A stretch of DNA of 22,574 bases from Pelargonium nanum (Eukaryota; Streptophyta; Magnoliopsida; Geraniales; Geraniaceae). The notes beneath the pieces are model-generated. The model had not been told where the DNA came from. It worked only from the letters and a program-made list of their open reading frames with translations, and did no database searches. Position 1 is the first letter of the stretch. The number at the start of each line of letters is the position of its first letter. The position numbers and the translations under genes are program-made. The stretch is from positions 1 to 22,574 of the forward strand of contig JAYMTF010001562.1 of NCBI GenBank assembly GCA_036897485.1, in the 5' to 3' direction. This document shows positions 17,701-22,574 of the stretch, in pieces.

Positions 17701-19322
17701 TGAAAAGAAAATCAATAAGTTGTAATATTACTAATAATTCTAAAAATATTTGAAATATTGAACTTGAAACAAAATCCTTTGTAAATTTACCCATAAAATA
17801 TAATAATGAAATCTCTAATAATCAACTAAGAAACAGAGTATCCAAGAATCAAGAAACAGAGCAAAACAGGGAACCTGGTGACGCCGCGGTACTGAGAGGT
17901 TCTCTGGCCAAAAGTGTCGATCGATTTTCTGGGAACCGGCTCTCTGGCGGCGGCGGGGGACTTTCCGACGGGTCGTTTCCGGCTCTGGTCATTGACAACA
18001 AGGCCGGTTTGAGAGGTAGGGCTCATAGTGAGAGACAGAGCCGACTGGTCGGCGGCTGACGGAGGCGGTTTCTCCGGCGGTGGCTGGCGCAACCAGGACT
18101 TGAACCCTGAAACTGAAGTTGCACCGTCGAAGGGAAGGTGGTAGACCCCATTGTTGTGGACCTGATTGGAGCTCAGGAGAGCTTGGTGGTGGTGGTGGTG
18201 GTCGGTGTAGCCGTGGAAGCTTCCTGGTTGCATTAATGGTGGTGGTGGAAGATTATGAGCCTCCCCTGTTTCTATCTCCCCGAAGCTCGGTGCAACGTTG
18301 ACGTTGATCCGGTGATCGTCCGGCGAGTTCGAGTAGCAACAGCCCAAGAAATCTTCTAGTTTTGGAGCTTCCTCGTTCAAATTTGTAGCATTCATGCCAC
18401 TCTCGTACCTCCAATCTGTAAAGGGTTAGTAATCAAGAAACAGAGTAACAGATATGATATTCAAGAAACAGAGCAAAACGTCCTTAGACAAGCATGCAAA
18501 TAATATGCCACAGTCAAGATTGACTAGCACGCGGGTGCAAGAATTGTTTAAGAGCCGAACCGACTTATGACTAAGACTAACATGCGAGGTGCAAGAATAG
18601 TGTGAGCAACTAATGTGTTAGTTAGGAGAAACTTTGTGTTAATCAACAAACTTAGCAATACATTAGTAAAAAACACAAGAACGATACTATGCTCAAGAAC
18701 TAGAATCATGAAAAAATGATGCTCATGAAATGGAGCACTATTTCACCGACTGAGAGTCACTCAGACGCGAGATGCAAGAATTGTCTAAGCACCGAAAACG
18801 CCATACTAGGCTTAAGAACTAGAATCAAGAAACAAGAACGATATCATGCTCACAATATTTCACCGACTGAGAGTCCCTCAGACGGGAGATGCAAGAATTG
18901 TCTAAGAACCGAACAGGCTAACGACTTTGCTAAGGTAGGCAATTAGTTCGTTACTAATATGTATGACATTCAAGAAACATAGTGAAAAATGGTGTTTCAA
19001 GAAACAGAACAATACGTATGATATTCAAGAAACAGAGCCACATGGTGCTCAAGAAACAGAGCACTACACATGCAAGGTCGGTGAAGCTACCTTCGCCGGA
19101 GTTAGGACGCCGGAAAGGGTCAACAACGCACAAAGAGCCGTCGGAGCGCAAGGGCATGACCGACATGTGGTGGTGGTGGTGATGGTGAGAAGAGAACCCA
19201 TGAGAAGCTTCACCGCCACCACCACCGGCGGCGCCGCCATGGTCGACGACATCGTTTCGATCAAAGCTATTATCATCAATCCTCAGGTGTGGAGTTAGAG
19301 AAAAGCCCAACCAATTGCTCAT
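14785..19322 (-). CDS. AIL1: AINTEGUMENTA-like transcription factor, AIL1 type (9 exons)
   Basis: Nuclear AP2-family activator of the ANT clade, which maintains cell proliferation in meristems and organ primordia. Exons on the minus strand: 19322-19091, 18415-17875, 17253-17171, 17009-17001, 16906-16818, 16675-16602, 16112-16062, 15583-15507 and 15353-14785; 1725 nt, 574 aa, all GT-AG. The N terminus [15 protein letters not shown] matches AIL1; [22 protein letters not shown] and [15 protein letters not shown] are ANT-clade motifs. AP2 repeat 1 (about 252-318, [20 protein letters not shown]) has the extra ten residues before VYLGGYD typical of the clade. The linker (319-353) reads [20 protein letters not shown], and repeat 2 (about 354-412) has [33 protein letters not shown] follows as in AIL1, then a Gly-rich tail ending PMFALWNE, like the ANT C terminus. 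No miR172 site was noticed, as expected for this clade. The ANT-clade call is certain; AIL1 over another euANT is likely. Confidence 0.92.
15616..15985. repeat. ~170-190-bp tandem duplication in AIL1 intron 7
   Basis: GAATGGTAGTAACAAGTA starts at 15616 and again at 15806. GAGTGTCACTT...ATAATTT...ATAATCAATGTCACAT recurs at about 15723 and 15894, and both copies close with ATTATTGTTG. The offset falls from 190 to 171 bp because of an internal length difference. This fills most of the 478-nt intron. Divergence is moderate, so the duplication is not recent. Confidence 0.75.
17001..17009 (-). other. AIL1: 9-nt microexon of the AIL1-like gene
   Basis: Sense sequence TTTATCTTG, between an AG acceptor (ACTAG) and a strong GTAAGT donor. 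Together with the last G of exon 3 it encodes Val-Tyr-Leu of VYLGG in AP2 repeat 1. A nine-base exon at this point is a known feature of AP2/ANT genes. Without it the frame would be kept but the repeat would lose three core residues. Gene finders often miss it. Confidence 0.92.
17135..17168 (-). repeat. (TTGATC)n-like repeat next to the exon 3 donor
   Basis: On the + strand GATCAAGAACAAGATCAAGATCAAGAATC runs almost to the donor of AIL1 exon 3 (GT at 17170-17169). In sense orientation this is a run of TTGATC/TTGTTC units within a few bases of the splice site. Copy-number change could move splice-enhancing pyrimidine tracts; no function is shown. Confidence 0.6.
17339..17650. mobile_element. 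Inverted-repeat element in AIL1 intron 2, related to GRF intron 1
   Basis: The left end CAACTATACACTCGTATCAA (17339) closely matches the left arm in GRF intron 1 (CAGCTATACGCTCATATCAG). The right end TTTAAAAAATAGTTGGAGGA (about 17603) matches that element's right arm (TTTAAAAAATAGTTGAAGAA). So a shorter (~310 bp), more diverged member of the same family is likely. The interior has no coding sense, and no clear target-site duplication is visible. Confidence 0.45.
17827..17867 (-). repeat. CAAGAAACAGAG motifs at the start of AIL1 intron 2
   Basis: Two copies, TAAGAAACAGAGTA (17827) and CAAGAAACAGAGCAAAAC (17850), begin seven bases inside intron 2. In sense orientation they read GTTTTGCTCTGTTTCTTG and TACTCTGTTTCTT. 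The same pair, in the same order, ends intron 1 on the other side of exon 2 (18434-18479). Confidence 0.75.
18434..19062 (-). repeat. CAAGAAACAGAG motif array and ~117-bp repeats in AIL1 intron 1
   Basis: CAAGAAACAGAG or a close variant occurs at 18434, 18462, 18826, 18971, 18998, 19026 and 19050, clustering at both ends of the 675-nt intron. Between them is a degenerate tandem repeat: TTTCACCGACTGAGAGTC at 18741 and 18858 and GATGCAAGAATTGTCTAAG at about 18771 and 18888 (period 117 bp), with an older copy near 18534. In sense orientation the short motif is CTCTGTTTCTTG, a pyrimidine-rich sequence of the sort bound by PTB-type splicing regulators (inference). Confidence 0.75.
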
Positions 19323-19590
19323 ATTTTTTTTTTAAAGAACAAAAAAAACCCAGAAACCCCACCAAATCTCTCTAAAAACCTGCAGCACCAACTTGGGGTT
19401 TTGGTTTTGGAGCTCAAACTTCAAGAATTTTCTCGAGAAAATAACAGGGAAAAAAAAGGTGTAGTAGCTATAGCTCACATATTCTCAGCAAACTCTGGTC
19501 TGTGAATCATCTGTATCTGTTTTGTAATAGAGGTCTTGGGTTTTGTGCCATTTTTTTTGTGTTTGTGCAGAGTTGGGGTGGCCATGAGTA
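19323..19590 (-). promoter_or_regulatory. Probable 5' leader of the AIL1-like gene
   Basis: This is sequence between the TATA box and the start codon. On the minus strand it contains A/T-rich stretches and short pyrimidine tracts. If transcription starts about 30 bp after the TATA box, the leader is about 250 nt. A minus-strand ATG near 19585 would then lie just upstream of or at the start site. No intron was evident in it. Confidence 0.4.
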
Positions 19591-19596
19591 GTGACA

Positions 19597-19605
19597 CATA
19601 TATAG
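19597..19605 (-). promoter_or_regulatory. TATA box of the AIL1-like gene
   Basis: Sense sequence CTATATATG on the minus strand, about 275 bp upstream of the start codon, is a good plant TATA box. It is the best core-promoter candidate between the gene and the upstream SINE, whose nearest flank is only 46 bp away. Confidence 0.6.
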
Positions 19606-19651
19606 AGTCGTAGACTATAAGGATTCAATGCAAGGCCCAAATGGACTCACC

Positions 19652-19901
19652 TTCATTACTATTATTTTTCGGTTTAGACCATGGGGTTCCTGAGCAGGCT
19701 TGCACTTTTGCGATAGACACTTTTAAGCCATTTGACTATACTTAGATTAATACTCATTCGAGGTTTGGTCACAGGGTTAAGAATTTCTCACCTCTCCCTC
19801 ACAAGTGTGTTGAGTGGGGATCGAACTCAAGAACTTTTCCCACTCACGCAGCCCCAGCGCAACAACTGCGGCACACCCAGTGGGTTTTCATTACTATTAT
19901 T
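19652..19901 (-). mobile_element. tRNA-derived SINE in the AIL1 proximal promoter
   Basis: Identical 15-bp flanks TTCATTACTATTATT lie at 19652-19666 and 19887-19901. On the minus strand the body carries an A-box-like GTGCCGCAGTTGTTGCGC (about 19873-19856) and a B-box-like GAGTTCGATCCC (19828-19817), the tRNA-type Pol III promoter. It ends with a short A tract beside the left flank. The body is about 220 bp. Perfect flanks suggest a recent insertion, though they are low-complexity. It points the same way as the gene and sits directly upstream of its TATA box. Confidence 0.75.
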
Positions 19902-20927
19902 ATTATTATTTTGTTGGTAAAAATGTTACCATAGGTGTGCATGACATGTACACGTTAAATGCATACATGTCGCGTGTCAATAGAAAACAAGATGATTAGT
20001 GTTTTACTAATTATATTTCTTCACCCAATCTTATGTGTACAAACTTATGTACGATCAGATTTTTTCTTAAACTTATATATTCACGTGCGTATTCATGAAT
20101 GTCTGCGTGTCTTTTGATAAATCTCTACAAATTTATTAGTGTTTGTTTGACAACATAGTGTCTTAAAGGATATACCAAGGAATAATTATAAATTAGTTGG
20201 TAACTTAAGGAAGTAAAGCACTTTTATTATTACATTAGCTCACGTTTATTATATATGTTGGAGGATAATATTAACGCTATGACCGGTTAAGATAAGGCGT
20301 CAATGATCTTCTTAATGAACAATGGTTGCTGATATCATACTCGAATTTTAGAAACATGAAAATTATTCAAACTCAAAAAAACTTATTGTTTTGAATTGGT
20401 ACAATCGAACCGGTGTGAAATAGTGTATCCATCTCATATGTTATATTGTTGAGTTATTTCAGGTCGGTTGAAGAATGTCTAATGTTTAGCTTATAAGTGT
20501 TGGGTAAAACATGACCTTTTGAGTTAACATTTGGAGTGAAAATGCTCAATAAGACCAATAGCACCCAACACATACTTTTCAATTTCGGTGAATATAAGAT
20601 AATACGTATGAATTGTAATTTTAACTATACGCTGAATTTTTAGTTGAGATTGCCCTCTAACCTAGTGTGACAGCTTGCTACCAAAATGCCAAGCGTTTGA
20701 ACGAATACCCGGAACTTCAACGAACTTCTTCTCTCATCTCTTTGAGCTTTCTGTATACTCCTCTCCTACCATAAAATCGTAGTGGGTTGTCTATCTATCT
20801 CATATCATTCTAGTCATAACGAATTTTTTATTATCTCTTTTTGATTCATCGGTACAACTATAACGTGTATAGACGCAAATTTATAATAATAATGAGCTAT
20901 ATATATATCTCTTTTCGATCCATCCAC
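19902..20927. other. Intergenic DNA upstream of the AIL1-like gene
   Basis: No coding region is supported. GACATGT...ACATGTC near 19942-19971 is a weak palindrome reminiscent of the ACATGT repeat family. The remainder is AT-rich with no recognised element, and probably includes distal promoter sequence of the AIL1-like gene. Confidence 0.45.
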
Positions 20928-20975
20928 AAAGTTATAGCGAGAATTTGTTGCAAAGTTATAGCAAGAATCTGTTGA
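20928..20975. repeat. 24-bp tandem duplication
   Basis: AAAGTTATAGCGAGAATTTG (start of unit 1 at 20928) is followed by AAAGTTATAGCAAGAATCTG (start of unit 2 at 20952). The two 24-bp units differ at three bases. No function is evident. Confidence 0.8.
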
Positions 20976-21360
20976 ACAACTATTATTGATTCGAGTCTCT
21001 ACTCCGACTTGATAATATCGAACACGGGCCGACAAAAAGTGGTCCGATCGAATCAAAGAGTTGTGAGTGAGATGAATCTTGAAAATGAGTATCAACGGTG
21101 GAGATTAGAGAGGGTGCATGAGATGGAGAAAGGGTGAGAAGTAGAGGAACAATGTCCAAAGTTATGGCATTGTCACCTATTGGTCCACTTCACACAAATG
21201 GACCCATGCATGCTGCAGCTGCTGGCACTGAACCTGAATTGCTGACCGATCCAGGGGCATTTTCGGTATTCTTGAAAAGTTTGACCTAGAAATCTCCGCT
21301 AGGTTGTACAAGGAAAAATAAATATTGTCCCATACTATTTGTCTCATATTTCTATTTTAA

Positions 21361-21765
21361 CGGGCCGGGCTGAAAAACCCACATTTTATCGGTTGCCTTT
21401 GTCGGGTCGGGCCAGGTCATGACAAGCTCTGGCTAGCAAAATGGGTGATGGGGCGGTGCACGGGTCAAGATCGCTCGGACTTAATTAAATGGGTTAGGGT
21501 AAACACGCTTACATATTTGTCGGGCTACCATTTCTCGTATTGGGAGGGCTATTTGTCAAGCTTGTTCGGGCTTAAAGGGCTAGGCAAGAAACACTTACAT
21601 ATTTATCGAGTTACTATTTGCCAGGTCGGGTCACCAATATCCCGCGAGTCGAAGCAAAATTTGTCAAGTCTTTGTGCCGAAATCGCTCGGGCTTCAACGG
21701 GTCATGCCAAAAAGCTTACGGGCTAATATGTATTGAGTTGGGTCACTATTAGCCCGCAAGTTGTT
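21361..21765. repeat. Degenerate ~110-bp minisatellite rich in GGGC/CGGG
   Basis: Three loosely repeating units share the order CGCTCGG(A/G)CTT, then GGGTTAGG, GGGCTAGG or GGGTCATGCC, then (A)CTTACATATTT or TTACGGGCTAATAT, then a CGGG(C/T)TAC...GGGTCAC block. They start near 21471, 21562 and 21684. The sequence is much more GC-rich than its neighbours and belongs to a style of repeat common in plant intergenic DNA. A 93-codon frame through it is not a gene. Confidence 0.55.
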
Positions 21766-22135
21766 CAATGTTGGGTCTGTTATTGGGCTTTATTGTTGAA
21801 AATGAAGTGATAATGGGCTTCAAGTTGGGCCATTTAGAGATTTTGGGATAAACCAATGAGTTGGGCCAACAATTTTGGGTTTGAGTGGGATTTTGTTGAT
21901 GATATAGGTAGTTTTGGGCTTTCAAGTTATACACAAAATTGAGCAAATAAGCATTTGAAACCGTCACCAGTGATTAGAACGAGATCAACATCTTTAAGTT
22001 GTACCACATTCAGACTATCTCATTCGAGCTAACATAAGTACAATCTCTTAATCTCGAACTCGAGATCTCAAGTTAAACCGGAACAACCTTTTGCTAATTA
22101 ACCCGATACATGATGGTAATTGATATGTCGTATAT
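21766..22135. other. Intergenic DNA with TTGGGC motifs and a possible old SINE
   Basis: Several TGGGC motifs occur at 21772-21920. Around 22050-22100 the minus strand has a B-box-like CGAGTTCGAGATT and, about 35 bp before it, a weak A-box-like TTAGCAAAAGGTTG, so an old tRNA-derived SINE is possible. No flanking repeats or A tract were found. No gene is visible. Confidence 0.25.
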
Positions 22136-22154
22136 AATTAATTAATTAATTAAT
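22136..22154. repeat. (AATT)n microsatellite
   Basis: AATTAATTAATTAATTAAT, nearly five tetranucleotide units, followed by GCATTA. It is a simple repeat in AT-rich intergenic DNA. Confidence 0.85.
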
Positions 22155-22496
22155 GCATTATTTGGGACACTACTTATAAATAGCATCACTCAAAACTCAA
22201 GCACATGGAGTAACTATTGAGCCGAAATGTACATTATCAAATTTCTTGATTCTCCATTTATAGTAGGTCAAGCCAAGATATTATATTTTCAAATATTGTC
22301 TATATTATATAGGTGCAAATCTAAAGTAGTTAAAAAGTATAATCTACTTTTGTTGGTTGGTCAAAATATAATATAAAAAAGTTGTTTTAAAGCACATGCT
22401 ATTATGGTATATGATTAATTAGCAAGCAAATCTTACTTAAATATTGTGTTTAGTGTTCACAATATATATACCATTCATATATAAATTTGTGTTTAA
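22155..22496. other. AT-rich intergenic DNA
   Basis: No gene or recognisable element is visible. The stretch is very AT-rich with ATATATA tracts. Confidence 0.5.
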
Positions 22497-22574
22497 TTTT
22501 TTTTTAAAAGAAATACCAATATTATTAATTCATAATCAAAATGCAAGTTACATCCAGAAATTCTAGAGCAACCC
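22497..22574 (-). mobile_element. Possible 3' end of a LINE or other retroposed copy, cut by the window
   Basis: A nine-base T run (22497-22505) is followed by sequence that on the minus strand reads as an A/T-rich 3' end (GAATTAATAATATTGGTATT) leading into a poly(A) tail. Further up is less AT-rich sequence (GTTGCTCTAGAATTTCTGG) that continues past the window. This is what a minus-strand LINE or processed copy would look like at its 3' end. There is too little sequence to identify it. Confidence 0.25.

Noticed and set aside
18500-18930. CRISPR-like spaced repeats
   Set aside because: Eukaryotic intron with degenerate units and unequal spacing; this is a plain tandem repeat.
18963-19298. + strand frame across AIL1 exon 1
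   Set aside because: Antisense to the histidine- and glycine-rich first exon, and it runs through intronic repeats.
21445-21726. 93-codon frame in the GGGC-rich minisatellite
   Set aside because: The frame exists because the repeat lacks stops in one phase; the peptide has no domain and the repeat units are degenerate.

Overview
The window is plant nuclear DNA, most likely from a eudicot. It is AT-rich and gene-poor, with GT-AG introns, tRNA-derived SINEs and a Stowaway-type MITE. Three protein-coding genes can be supported. (1) A growth-regulating factor of the GRF5/GRF6 type lies on the + strand (718-3544, four exons, 295 aa) with an intact miR396 target site. (2) A small, apparently single-exon gene for a proline-rich cell-wall or membrane protein lies on the - strand (7683-8207, 174 aa). 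(3) A two-AP2-domain AINTEGUMENTA-like factor, closest to AIL1, lies on the - strand (14785-19322, nine exons including a 9-nt microexon, 574 aa). The exon models of (1) and (3) were built by hand; every junction is GT-AG and each total is a multiple of three.

Layout: 1-230 is a degenerate ~30-bp tandem repeat. 231-717 is the GRF upstream region and leader, with two possible upstream ORFs and a (TTCTTG)6 run. The GRF introns hold a terminal-inverted-repeat element (intron 1) and a ~220-bp tandem duplication (intron 2). 3955-4163 is a SINE and 4963-5078 a Stowaway-like MITE. About 5.1-7.65 kb is non-coding with a 116-bp tandem duplication. The proline-rich gene follows, with a GAA-rich leader. 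8.74-14.78 kb is intergenic: a cluster of TGGGCC/GGCCCA motifs, old duplications, a GC-rich palindrome with paired CACGCGC sites, a core-promoter-like segment and a second SINE. The AIL1-like gene fills 14.8-19.6 kb; its first introns carry repeats based on CAAGAAACAGAG, and a third SINE sits just upstream of its TATA box. 19.9-22.57 kb is intergenic with minisatellite-like repeats and possibly the edge of a LINE.

How the genes relate: GRF and ANT/AIL factors both promote cell proliferation in young organs. From memory, ANT (AT4G37750) and GRF2 (AT4G37740) are adjacent in Arabidopsis. The GRF5-type/AIL1-type pairing here could therefore be the paralogous copy of an ancient GRF-ANT gene pair. 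I did not find a complete, clearly new multi-gene system. The most unusual signals are regulatory or structural: the paired linkage, the SINE in the AIL1 proximal promoter, the repeats flanking AIL1 exon 2, the CACGCGC palindrome and the palindrome-centred ACATGT repeat family.
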